Source of the DNA: Oscillospiraceae bacterium
GTDB lineage: Bacteria > Bacillota > Clostridia > Oscillospirales > Acutalibacteraceae
Reading direction: 5' to 3'
NCBI GenBank assembly: GCA_015065975.1
Contig: SVPG01000005.1
Location: forward strand, 30,104-94,103
Length of the DNA stretch: 64,000 nt
Position numbers and translations under genes: made by a program. Each line of letters starts with the position of its first letter. The stretch's first letter is position 1. Positions 51,564 to 59,904 of this stretch are shown one piece after another. The notes beneath the pieces are model-generated. The model was not told the origin of the DNA and ran no database searches. It saw nothing but the letters and a program-made list of their open reading frames with translations.

Positions 51564-53041
51564 AAAAGGTAATTATTATCGGCGGCGGTATCTCGGGACT
51601 TACCGCAGGAATCTGTGCTCAGCGAAATGGCTTCGAGACCGAGATTTATGAAAAGAATGCCATGATGGGCGGCGAATGTACAGGCTGGGACAGACAGGGC
51701 TATCATATCGATAACTGCCTTCATTGGCTGACAGGCTGCCGCGAGGACGATGACCTCAATAAGATATGGAAAAATATCGGCGTGCTGACCGATGATACAG
51801 AGCTTTATTACGAGCCCTGTTTCTATATGCTGGAGATGGACGGAAAAAAGCTTCACTTCTGGCGTGATCTCGAAAAGGCAAGGGCGGAGTTTCTCGCTCT
51901 TGCTCCCGAGGACAGCGAGGAATTAAATAAGTTCTTCGACAATGTCAGAAACGCCGAGAGTGTGCGTGTCCCATGCGAAAAATCCATGGCAGAGATGAGC
52001 ATGATGGAGACCATCCGCTTTGGTATGACCATGGCCGCCGCAGGAAGAATGATTATGGAATATGGCAAGGACAGCATTGCCGATCTTGCAAACCGTTTCA
52101 AAAATCCGATGGTCCGTCAAATGATGTCGCAGTATCTCGACCCGGGCTACAAGGCCATCACCCTTATTACTTCCTATGCTTTTTACACAAGCAACAACGG
52201 TGCGCTCCCCATGGGCGGCTCGGTCGGTATGGTAAACCGCATTGTCGAGCGTTACAGGAGTCTCGGCGGCGTTGTTCACACAGGCATGACCGCACAGAGC
52301 ATCGATGTGCAGAAAGGCAAGGCTGTTTCCGTGACCTTTGCCGACGGAACGGTTGCTTCCTGCGACTATGTTATCTGCGCCGCTGACCCGTCGGTTACCT
52401 TCGGTAAGCTGCTTGACAGAAAATACATGGATAAGGCCATGCGCCGTATGTACGACCGCTCTGCCGACTATCAGGTCACATCGGGCTTCAACGTGTCGTT
52501 CGGTATTAAGGGCGACACCGACTGCGGAATCGAGGGCTCGGTGATATTCCCCTGCGAGCCGATTCGCATCGGCACACAGGACAAATCCTTTATGGGCGTT
52601 CGTATGTACGATTATGACAGCGGGCTTTTTCCCGCCGCCCGCCGTGTCATTCAGTGCAACACCCTTCAAAGCGAAAAGGATTATGATTTCTGGCAGGAGC
52701 TTTATAAGGACCGCGAAAAGTACAACGCCGAAAAGCAGCGCATTGCCGACGAAACACAGGCTCGCATCGTCGCAAAGTATCCTCAGCTTGAAGGCAGACT
52801 GGTGCAGCTCTGCACCTATTCTCCCGTGACATTCACAAAATGGTGCGGTGCTTACAAGGGCGCGTATATGAGCTTCTTCGAGCGGGCGGGCGCAAAGAGC
52901 CTCACCGCAAAGAACACGCTCAGAAAGCTTTGCAACGTCTTTATCTGCAGCCAGTGGATAACGACCAACGGCGGTCTGCCCACAGCCGCAGCGAGCGGAA
53001 AATTTGCCGCCGACGCTCTTATCGCACGGGACAGGAAATAA
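51560..53041 (+). CDS. Phytoene-desaturase-like NAD(P)/FAD-dependent oxidoreductase
   Basis: A 493-residue flavoprotein: IIIGGGISGLTAGICAQRNG, then MMGGECTGWDRQGYHID (CrtI-like second motif) and a C-terminal WITTNGGLPTAAASGKFAADAL. It differs clearly from the homologue at 43763. The substrate is unknown; relatives act on carotenoids, retinoids or other polyenes. Regulated with and by the coupled TetR gene, it may detoxify or modify the TetR ligand. A strong terminator overlaps its stop. Confidence 0.84.
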   Translation: MKKVIIIGGGISGLTAGICAQRNGFETEIYEKNAMMGGECTGWDRQGYHIDNCLHWLTGCREDDDLNKIWKNIGVLTDDTELYYEPCFYMLEMDGKKLHFWRDLEKARAEFLALAPEDSEELNKFFDNVRNAESVRVPCEKSMAEMSMMETIRFGMTMAAAGRMIMEYGKDSIADLANRFKNPMVRQMMSQYLDPGYKAITLITSYAFYTSNNGALPMGGSVGMVNRIVERYRSLGGVVHTGMTAQSIDVQKGKAVSVTFADGTVASCDYVICAADPSVTFGKLLDRKYMDKAMRRMYDRSADYQVTSGFNVSFGIKGDTDCGIEGSVIFPCEPIRIGTQDKSFMGVRMYDYDSGLFPAARRVIQCNTLQSEKDYDFWQELYKDREKYNAEKQRIADETQARIVAKYPQLEGRLVQLCTYSPVTFTKWCGAYKGAYMSFFERAGAKSLTAKNTLRKLCNVFICSQWITTNGGLPTAAASGKFAADALIARDRK

Positions 53042-53088
53042 ACAAAATCACAGCCGAGGAGCTTTCGATCCTCGGCTGTGATTTTGTT
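53041..53088 (+). terminator. Terminator of the TetR operon
   Basis: A perfect 20-bp stem (53041-53060 with 53069-53088, core CAGCCGAGGA/TCCTCGGCTG) and 8-nt loop, ending in TTTTGTT. Confidence 0.85.
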
Positions 53089-53278
53089 TATCGCTTTTAT
53101 CCCAACTTATGTTTTGCAGAGAATTTGCCGGGGTTGTCAAACACTTGTGAAGTTGAACAATATACCGGGCACTAAGTTGTTTATATGTACGAAATTTCGC
53201 GCAGCTGTCGATTTGTGTCACGAAAATTGTAATTAAGGAGTATAATATATGGTATAAATATCTATATTACATCGGTTT
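53089..53278 (+). promoter_or_regulatory. Upstream region of the cas operon
   Basis: No gene is seen. A TATAAT lies at 53241-53246, about 30 nt before the first cas3 ATG, but without a clear -35 at the proper distance. A 10-bp palindrome CGAAATTTCG lies at 53190-53199. The cas promoter is probably here. Confidence 0.4.
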
Positions 53279-55477
53279 ATGAGAGATGATATTATGCAAT
53301 ACTACGCACACAGAAACCAAACAGGGGAAATGCAGAGTGTCAGGGAGCATCTTGAAAATGTGGCGCTGATGGCTTCGCAATTTTCGGCAGAACTGCTCAG
53401 ATCGATTGCGTATGAAACGGGAAAAGCACATGATATCGGTAAATATTCGCAGGCGTTTCAGGAAAGGCTTTTCGGAGGGCAGAACAGGTTTGAGCACTCC
53501 ACCTGCGGTGCTCTTGAATGTGATGCCGCCGTTTCGGACAAGTCGGACAGGATAATTGCTCCTATGATGGAATACTGTATCGCAGGTCACCACACGGGAA
53601 TACCCGATGGGGGTACTGCGGGCGATCACCCCTTTGACGATACCACGCTTCACAGCAGGCTTAAGAGGTCAGGTGTTTATGCCGATGAAAAGAACAGCTA
53701 CAGTGCGTACAAGAATGAGATAGATGTATGTGTTCCGAAGGCGGAAGGAGTTTTCAAAGAGCTTATGTCTGCGGCAAAGAGCGGCGATAAAACAGGGCTT
53801 ATCGAAACGTATGCGTTTTTTACAAGATATCTGTTTTCGTGTCTGACCGATGCCGATTTTCTTGATACAGAGCGGTTTTGCCTGCAGGGTGAAAGGGAAG
53901 AGCTGACGGCTGATTTTGAAAAAATGAAGGACAGGCTCGATGAAAAATTTGCCTCATTTTGTGCCGATACTCCGCTTAAGCAGGCTCGCGGATGGCTGCA
54001 GGAGCAGGCGTGTAAAAACTGCAGTGTGTCAGAAGGCATAAGCATACTCAATATGCCGACGGGCAGCGGAAAAACTCTTTGCAGTATGAAGATAGCACTG
54101 AAAAAACTGCTCGAATCGGGCGGCCGCAAGAAAAGGATCATCTATGTTATCCCGTACACAAGTATCATCGAACAGACGGCAGATATATTTGAAAGCATTT
54201 TCGGCGAATGTGCCGATATACTCCAGCATCACTCCAACTATTGCATCGATGACAGCACTGCCGATTATGAAACGGCACACAAGCTCAGACTTGCGTCGGA
54301 AAACTGGGACGCTCCGATAATAATCACAACAAGTGTCAGATTTTTCGAGTCGATGTATCACAACAGAGGGTCGGCTCTGAGACGGCTGCACAATACCGCA
54401 GATTCGGTGATAATATTTGATGAGATACATCTTCTGCCGATACAAATGCTGCAGCCCTGCCTCAGAGGGATCGGATATATAACGAAATATCTAAACAGTG
54501 AGGCAATTCTGCTGTCGGCAACAATGCCCGATTATGCCGACCTTATCGATAGGTTTATGCCCGATTGCCGTGTCAGTGAGCTTCTTCCCGATAAAGAGGA
54601 TTTTACATATTTTAGAAAATGCCGATATATCGACCTTGGAAAAACGGACTATGGCAGTGTGCTGGAAAAGGCGGCACAATACACAAGCAGTCTGATAATA
54701 GTCAATCTCAAGAGCACCGCACGCGAGATATACGGTACACTTCAGGGGGAGAAATATCATCTTTCTACCTATATGACCGCGTCCGACCGCTCGGAAACGA
54801 TCAAACGGATACGGCAGGCGCTGACCGAGGGGAGGCGGATAACCGTTGTATCGACCTCTCTTATCGAAGCGGGAGTTGATTTTGATTTTGAGGCGGTGTT
54901 CCGCCAGTGCGCAGGACTTGACAGCATACTGCAGTCGGGCGGCAGGTGCAACCGTGAGGGGAAAAGGGAATGCGGCGATGTCTATGTCTTTGAGACAGAC
55001 GAGAAAAGCGGCAGAGACCTGCAGGTTCCGATAAATATCGTAAAAAATCTGCTCGCGGAGCATAATGATATATCGTCGCTCGAATGCATCGAGGAGTATT
55101 ACAGGCGGCTTTTTTCGTCATATAAAGAGGATATTCTGAAAAATACCATTGCAGACGGATGTACGGGGATAGATTCCATACCGTTCAGAAGCTACGCCGA
55201 GAGCTTCAGATTCATAAAGGACGATACGGTCGGTGTCGTCGTACCGCACTGCAGTGATGCACAGGAGCTTGTGCAGGCGCTGAAAAACGGCAGCCGTTCG
55301 GTCGTGCGCAGACTGCAGAAGTACACCGTCGCTCTGCGCCGCAGTGAATTTGACAGGGCGATGAAATCAGGAATCGTCGATGATTTCGGCACGGGAATAT
55401 ACATATTGACGGCGATGAACTGTTACAACAGCGAAACAGGGCTTGATACAGAAGCATCAAATGACATTATTTTATAA
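53279..55477 (+). CDS. cas3: Type I-C CRISPR helicase-nuclease Cas3
   Basis: A 732-residue Cas3 with an N-terminal HD nuclease domain (HLENVALMA, KAHDIGKYS, then AGHHTGIPDGG; about 1-215) and an SF2 helicase: Walker A NMPTGSGKTL, DEIH box IIFDEIHLLP, motif III LLSATMPDY, motif VI ILQSGGRCNREG. It is recruited by Cascade to unwind and degrade target DNA. All key residues are present, so interference looks competent. Start ATG 53279 has only a weak ribosome site; ATG 53294 is an alternative. First gene of the cas operon. Confidence 0.95.
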   Translation: MRDDIMQYYAHRNQTGEMQSVREHLENVALMASQFSAELLRSIAYETGKAHDIGKYSQAFQERLFGGQNRFEHSTCGALECDAAVSDKSDRIIAPMMEYCIAGHHTGIPDGGTAGDHPFDDTTLHSRLKRSGVYADEKNSYSAYKNEIDVCVPKAEGVFKELMSAAKSGDKTGLIETYAFFTRYLFSCLTDADFLDTERFCLQGEREELTADFEKMKDRLDEKFASFCADTPLKQARGWLQEQACKNCSVSEGISILNMPTGSGKTLCSMKIALKKLLESGGRKKRIIYVIPYTSIIEQTADIFESIFGECADILQHHSNYCIDDSTADYETAHKLRLASENWDAPIIITTSVRFFESMYHNRGSALRRLHNTADSVIIFDEIHLLPIQMLQPCLRGIGYITKYLNSEAILLSATMPDYADLIDRFMPDCRVSELLPDKEDFTYFRKCRYIDLGKTDYGSVLEKAAQYTSSLIIVNLKSTAREIYGTLQGEKYHLSTYMTASDRSETIKRIRQALTEGRRITVVSTSLIEAGVDFDFEAVFRQCAGLDSILQSGGRCNREGKRECGDVYVFETDEKSGRDLQVPINIVKNLLAEHNDISSLECIEEYYRRLFSSYKEDILKNTIADGCTGIDSIPFRSYAESFRFIKDDTVGVVVPHCSDAQELVQALKNGSRSVVRRLQKYTVALRRSEFDRAMKSGIVDDFGTGIYILTAMNCYNSETGLDTEASNDIIL

Positions 55478-55489
55478 AGGAGTGAGTCA

Positions 55490-56209
55490 ATGGGTTACGG
55501 ATTCAAGATCGTGGTGGAAGGTGATTACGCGCTCTTCACGAGACCGGAAATGAAGGTCGAGCGCGTTTCCTATGATGTGCCGACGGTTTCCGCTCTGGAA
55601 GGACTTATCAAGAGCGTCTATTGGAAACCTGCGCTGAAAATAGTCATCGACAGGATAATCGTCTTCAACCCGATAAAATTCATCAATGTGAGAAGAAACG
55701 AGATCAAAAGCAAGATACCGATATCGGCTGTCAGAGCGCAGATGAAGGGCGGAAAACCTGCCGAAATATATGCGTCCGAGGAGCGCAGTCAGCGCGCGGG
55801 AATGATCCTCAAGGATGTGAAATACGGAATCGAGTTCCATTTTGAGCTGACAGGGCTGAGGTCGGAGAAGGCTGACGAGGGCAAGGAAAAACATTACAAC
55901 ATCATGCTGCGCAGACTTCGTGAAGGGCAGCATTTCCGCCAGCCGTGTCTTGGCTGCAGGGAGTTTTCGGTAAAGCGTCTGGAGCTTGTGGACGAGTTTG
56001 ATCTCGGTGAGGTATCACCCGAGCTGAAAGGAGATATCGATCTTGGATTTATGCTGTATTCCATGAGATTTGAGGACGGCGGAGTGCCGATCAATAACGA
56101 CTGGGAATGTCCGAAATTTTCCGATAAAGCGGACGCGGTCTATTACCGTCCGCATATGATCGACGGCGTGATCGATGTACACAGATATACGGAGGGGATG
56201 AAATGCTGA
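55490..56209 (+). CDS. cas5c: Cas5c (Cas5d), pre-crRNA processing subunit
   Basis: A 239-residue RAMP protein. In type I-C, which lacks Cas6, it cuts the repeat RNA and holds the crRNA 5' handle. The start GYGFKIVVEGDYALFTRPEMK, and the SALEGLIKSVYWKP segment with Y44, and K134-H135 in EKHYNIM, match the Tyr/Lys/His processing site known in Cas5d. AAAGGAG precedes the ATG. Its last codons overlap the cas8c start by 7 nt. Confidence 0.93.
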   Translation: MGYGFKIVVEGDYALFTRPEMKVERVSYDVPTVSALEGLIKSVYWKPALKIVIDRIIVFNPIKFINVRRNEIKSKIPISAVRAQMKGGKPAEIYASEERSQRAGMILKDVKYGIEFHFELTGLRSEKADEGKEKHYNIMLRRLREGQHFRQPCLGCREFSVKRLELVDEFDLGEVSPELKGDIDLGFMLYSMRFEDGGVPINNDWECPKFSDKADAVYYRPHMIDGVIDVHRYTEGMKC

Positions 56210-57999
56210 TAAAAGCGCTTTGCGACTACGATGACAAGCTGCTTGAAGGCGGCACATCGGACGCCGTCCCCGAAGGTTGGGGAGAGCAGGACATACATTT
56301 TCGCATAATGCTCACAGAAGAGGGCGATATCGCGGATATCGTCGATGTGCGAAGGGAAGAGGTTCAGAAGCTCAAAGGCGGCAAGGAAAAGACCCGGCTT
56401 GTACCACGCAGGATAGTCGTTCCGTTTCGCGGAAAATCGACCAGTATAAGCTGTTATTGTGCCGAACACAGACCCTTTTATATTTTCGGTCTGAGCTATG
56501 AAAAGGACGGCTTTTCAGCCCGGTCGGAAAACGATAAGGCTAAAAAGTCGCACGATGCCTTCGTGAAATATAATCTGAGTTTCTTTGAAGGCATGGATAC
56601 TGGAATATGCGGTGCAGTGAGAAGATTTGCCGAGAAATGGAACCCCGAAAGCCAGACGGAAAACCCAATGCTTTTGAAGATCGGAAAGGAATACAAAGGG
56701 GCGTATTTCGGCTTTGGCCTGACGGGAGCACAGGGGAATCTCGAAGAGGATGAACAGTTCAGAGAGAGGTTTGAGCAGCTTCACGGCGAGCAGAAAAATG
56801 GCGATGAAGAGAACAAAGCTGCCTGCGCTGTCTGCGGAATACTCGGTCAGTATCTGCCTGTTGCAAGAATACATGAGAACGTAAAGCTCCCCGGCGGTAA
56901 TACAACAGGCTGCGTTCTTGTTGGCATGAAGGAATCGGCATACACCTCCTACGGAAAGACCCAGTCTTACAACAGTAATGTCTCCGAGGAGGCGATGAAA
57001 AAGTATACGCGTACCCTCAACCGCCTTCTCTCCTCGAAAAATCACCGAACGATAATCGGCGATATGGTCATAGTATACTTTGCCATGAAAGCGGATGACG
57101 AAGAGGAATGTGACCTGTTTTCCGCATTCTTTGGCAATTCGGCGGAAAATGCCGATGCGGCTTTGGACAAGCTTTTCGGCTATGCGGCTTCGGGAGGAAC
57201 GACCGGCGGAATCGACAGAAATGCGACATTTTATGTTGCCGGACTGACACCCAACAGCTCGAGAATATGTCAGAAGTTCATGTGCAGGGACAGCTACGGC
57301 AGGATAATTGACAATCTCGTGCAGCATCAGAAGGATCTCATGGTCGAACCCGAGAGCCGACATCAGGTGTTTTTCTCAAGGATAGCGAAGGAGCTTATAT
57401 CTCCGAAATCGTCAAACGAGAAGGTACCGCCCCCTCTGATGACGAATACAATGCTTGCGGCCTTTGGCGGAAGCAATTATCCCCACGCACTTCTCGAGAC
57501 TGTGGTGCGGCGCGTAAAGACGGACAGCGACGACGAAAAGAGCCGTTATATCAAGCTGAACGATACCCGTGCAGGAATCATCAAGGCCTGCATCAACAGG
57601 AAAGCAAGGCTGAAAGGACAGAAGGAGGAATTTACCATGTCTCTCAATGAAAACAACAAAAGTCCGGCATATCTCTGCGGCAGGCTCTTTGCCGTTCTTG
57701 AGAAGATCCAGTCCGATTCATCAGGCGGAAATCTGAACAGAACCATCAAGGATTCCTATTTCTCGTCTGCCTGCTCCAGACCGGCAAGCATAATGCCGAA
57801 GCTCATGATGCTTTCTCAGAATCACATGAGAAAGCTTGGCGAGGGAACGGTGATCTATTACACAAAGCTCATAGGAGAGATCACGGACGGTTTTGACGGA
57901 GAATATCCGCAGACTCTCGACCTCGATTCGCAGGGAAGGTTTATCATAGGTTACTATCAGCAGAACAAGGCTCTTTACACGACAAAAAATAAAGACTGA
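56203..57999 (+). CDS. cas8c: Cas8c (Csd1), large Cascade subunit
   Basis: A 598-residue large subunit of type I-C Cascade, responsible for PAM recognition and Cas3 recruitment. Csd1 marks include the N-terminal LIKALCDYDD, a CAVCG motif near residue 207, and LPPPLMTNTMLAAF-type sequence near 410 (here VPPPLMTNTMLAAFGG). Length fits the family. A strong internal ribosome site at 57622 precedes ATG 57637 and would give the Cas11c small subunit. It overlaps cas5c at its start and is 21 nt from cas7c. Confidence 0.93.
   Translation: MLIKALCDYDDKLLEGGTSDAVPEGWGEQDIHFRIMLTEEGDIADIVDVRREEVQKLKGGKEKTRLVPRRIVVPFRGKSTSISCYCAEHRPFYIFGLSYEKDGFSARSENDKAKKSHDAFVKYNLSFFEGMDTGICGAVRRFAEKWNPESQTENPMLLKIGKEYKGAYFGFGLTGAQGNLEEDEQFRERFEQLHGEQKNGDEENKAACAVCGILGQYLPVARIHENVKLPGGNTTGCVLVGMKESAYTSYGKTQSYNSNVSEEAMKKYTRTLNRLLSSKNHRTIIGDMVIVYFAMKADDEEECDLFSAFFGNSAENADAALDKLFGYAASGGTTGGIDRNATFYVAGLTPNSSRICQKFMCRDSYGRIIDNLVQHQKDLMVEPESRHQVFFSRIAKELISPKSSNEKVPPPLMTNTMLAAFGGSNYPHALLETVVRRVKTDSDDEKSRYIKLNDTRAGIIKACINRKARLKGQKEEFTMSLNENNKSPAYLCGRLFAVLEKIQSDSSGGNLNRTIKDSYFSSACSRPASIMPKLMMLSQNHMRKLGEGTVIYYTKLIGEITDGFDGEYPQTLDLDSQGRFIIGYYQQNKALYTTKNKD
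57637..57999 (+). CDS. cas11c: Cas11c from an internal start in cas8c
   Basis: In frame with cas8c, ATG 57637 is preceded by AAGGAGG at 57622-57628 with an 8-nt spacer, a better ribosome site than that of cas8c itself. The product would be the last 120 residues of Cas8c, starting MSLNENNKSPAYLCG, helical as expected for a Cascade small subunit. Internal translation of cas11 within cas8 is established for type I-C systems; here it is predicted from the signal. Confidence 0.75.
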   Translation: MSLNENNKSPAYLCGRLFAVLEKIQSDSSGGNLNRTIKDSYFSSACSRPASIMPKLMMLSQNHMRKLGEGTVIYYTKLIGEITDGFDGEYPQTLDLDSQGRFIIGYYQQNKALYTTKNKD

Positions 58000-58020
58000 A
58001 TATAAGAAAGGCTGGCTAAT

Positions 58021-58911
58021 ATGGAAAACAATATAATCAAAAACAGATACGAGTTTGTCATGATCTTTGATGTGGAAAACGGAAATCCCAACGGCGACCC
58101 CGATGCAGGCAACATGCCGCGCACCGACCCCGAGACTCAGTACGGAATCGTCACCGATGTGTGTCTCAAGAGAAAAATTCGAAATTTTGTTGAGATAGCC
58201 AAGGACGGGGAGAGCGGCTACGGAATACTTGTCAGGGCAGACCGTGCGCTTAATTCAAAATTTACAGAGGCGTACGATGCGCTCGGTCTTGCCAAGAAGC
58301 AGAAGGGCAAAAATTCCGATGATGTAAAAGCTGCACAGGAATACATATGCAAAAATTATTACGATGTTCGCACCTTCGGCGCGGTAATGAGCACGGGCGA
58401 TGATCCATGCGGAATCGTCAGAGGTCCCGTACAGATAAATTTCGCGCGCAGTATCGATCCTGTCTATGTTCAGGATATCACAATCACAAGACAGGCCGTT
58501 ACGACCGAGAGCGATTTTGCCGATAAAAAGAAAACCGAGATGGGCAAGAAGAGCTTTGTTCCGTATGGTCTCTACAAGGCAGAGGGATATGTGTCGGCAC
58601 TTCTGGCGCAGAAGAACGCAGATAAAGAGAAGAATATCGGGTTTAGCGAGGAAGACCTTGAACTTCTTTGGACAGCGATCATAAATATGTTTGAAAACGA
58701 CCACAGTGCGGCAAGGGGCAAGATGTGCATGAGAAAGCTGTATGTTTTCAAGCACGAATCGGCGCTCGGAAACGCCCCGTCCCACATACTTTTCGATAAA
58801 ATAAAGATCGAAAAGAAGGAGGGAGTCGTCGCACCGAGAAGCTATGACGATTATGTTATCAATGTTGATAAGGAAATGCCGAAGGGTGTTGAGCTGACAG
58901 AAAAAATATGA
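58021..58911 (+). CDS. cas7c: Cas7c (Csd2), Cascade backbone
   Basis: A 296-residue RAMP protein that polymerises along the crRNA. Typical marks: YEFVMIFDVENGNPNGDPDAGNMPR at the N terminus, DVRTFGAVMS, GPVQINFARSIDPV, and FVPYGLYKAEGYVSA. Length and order fit type I-C. AAAGG lies upstream of ATG 58021. It overlaps cas4 by 4 nt (ATGA). Confidence 0.95.
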   Translation: MENNIIKNRYEFVMIFDVENGNPNGDPDAGNMPRTDPETQYGIVTDVCLKRKIRNFVEIAKDGESGYGILVRADRALNSKFTEAYDALGLAKKQKGKNSDDVKAAQEYICKNYYDVRTFGAVMSTGDDPCGIVRGPVQINFARSIDPVYVQDITITRQAVTTESDFADKKKTEMGKKSFVPYGLYKAEGYVSALLAQKNADKEKNIGFSEEDLELLWTAIINMFENDHSAARGKMCMRKLYVFKHESALGNAPSHILFDKIKIEKKEGVVAPRSYDDYVINVDKEMPKGVELTEKI

Positions 58912-59450
58912 CAGGGCAGACGGTAAATATACGCACGATACAGCACTATATGTACTGCCCGAGGCGTTATGCCCTGCTTGAGATAAACAAGGACTGGCAG
59001 GAAAATGCCTTTGTTGTCAAGGCTGATCTTATGCATGAGCACGTGCATGACGGCACCCATGATTTTTCAAACAGCCGAAAGGTGGTTCGCAGTGCTGTTG
59101 CGCTGTACAACGATCTGCCAGAATATGATCTTTATGGAGTTGCCGACTGCATTGAATTTGTCAAAGCACAGGACGGAGTGCAGATCGACGGGCTGGAGGG
59201 AAGGTATCGTGTGCAGATCGTTGAATACAAGCCTCGATCGCCTAAGAGCGGTGCGTTCAATGAAACGGATGCCATTCAGGTTTTTGCTCAGAAGCTGTGT
59301 GCGGATCATGTGTGGCACTGCAGCAGTGACGCGTATATATACTATGCCGATGTCAGAAAGAGAGTAAAGCTGCCGTTTGTTCAGAGTTCTCTTTTAGCAA
59401 AATATGTTCGCGGGGAGATCGAAGAGTATCCCTGCTATTTGCTCAAATAG
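58908..59450 (+). CDS. cas4: Cas4 truncated and fused to the Cas1 C-terminal end (deletion scar)
   Basis: A 180-residue frame. Residues 1-157 are Cas4: first cluster Cys C17 in HYMYCPRRYALLE, RecB-like nuclease residues D80 (YGVADCIEF), E106 and K108 (VEYKPRSP), and YYADVRKRVKLPF. Cas4 should then continue about 60 residues with three more cluster cysteines. Instead residues 158-180 read VQSSLLAKYVRGEIEEYP and end CYLLK. That is the usual end of type I-C Cas1 (HQxxLLARxIRGDxxxYPPFLWK, from memory). cas2 follows directly. One in-frame deletion thus seems to have joined cas4 to the 3' end of cas1. Cas4 has lost its 4Fe-4S site. Confidence 0.82.
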   Translation: MTGQTVNIRTIQHYMYCPRRYALLEINKDWQENAFVVKADLMHEHVHDGTHDFSNSRKVVRSAVALYNDLPEYDLYGVADCIEFVKAQDGVQIDGLEGRYRVQIVEYKPRSPKSGAFNETDAIQVFAQKLCADHVWHCSSDAYIYYADVRKRVKLPFVQSSLLAKYVRGEIEEYPCYLLK

Positions 59451-59459
59451 GTGATTGTT

Positions 59460-59750
59460 ATGATGGTGCTTGTAAGTTATGATGTGTCTACGGTCGACAG
59501 TAAAGGAAAGACCCGTCTTCGAAAGGTCGCCAAGGAGTGTCGCGATTACGGGCAGCGTGTGCAGAATTCCGTGTTTGAAATCGATGTCGATTATGGAACT
59601 TTTTTGAAGGTCAAGGACAGGCTTTTGAAACTGATCGATGAAGATTGCGACAGTCTGAGGTTTTATTATCTCGGAAATAATTGGCAAAGAAGGGTCGAGC
59701 ATTTCGGAGCAAAGGAGACCTATGACCCGGAGGGTGTCATCATAATATGA
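59460..59750 (+). CDS. cas2: Cas2
   Basis: A 96-residue ferredoxin-fold protein: MVLVSYDVSTVDSKGK, then RRVAKECRDYGQRVQNSVFE and LRFYYLGNNWQRRVEHFGAK. It is complete and typical of type I-C. Cas2 forms the integrase only together with Cas1, which is absent here, so this copy has no visible partner. Start ATG 59460 (or 59463) follows AGGTGA; the frame opens at GTG 59451 right after the cas4-cas1 scar. Confidence 0.93.
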   Translation: MMVLVSYDVSTVDSKGKTRLRKVAKECRDYGQRVQNSVFEIDVDYGTFLKVKDRLLKLIDEDCDSLRFYYLGNNWQRRVEHFGAKETYDPEGVIII

Positions 59751-59904
59751 TCTTACGACTGCGAAGCGGCGCTGATATCCGATTACCGTGAGCTTCGCGG
59801 GTTAAAGACAAATAAAAATGAATAAGCTGTGAACAAAATGCGGCTAAAATTCATAAAGCGTCCGCCCGTTGGGGTGATGACCCATATTGTGCGCAATATG
59901 TAGG
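59751..59904 (+). promoter_or_regulatory. CRISPR leader
   Basis: About 150 AT-richer nt between cas2 and the first repeat. It ends in an inverted repeat CATATTG-TGCG-CAATATG (59883-59900) that abuts repeat 1. No gene is seen. Repeat decay at the far end of the array confirms that this side is the leader. Confidence 0.65.

Noticed and set aside
43763..53041. The two CrtI-like enzymes as a carotenoid pathway
   Set aside because: No phytoene synthase, cyclase or prenyl-transferase gene is present in the window, and the two enzymes lie in separate, differently regulated operons.
59883..59900. Inverted repeat beside the first CRISPR repeat as a possible extra repeat or tracr-like RNA
   Set aside because: It does not match the repeat sequence, and type I-C systems need no tracrRNA; it is treated as part of the leader.
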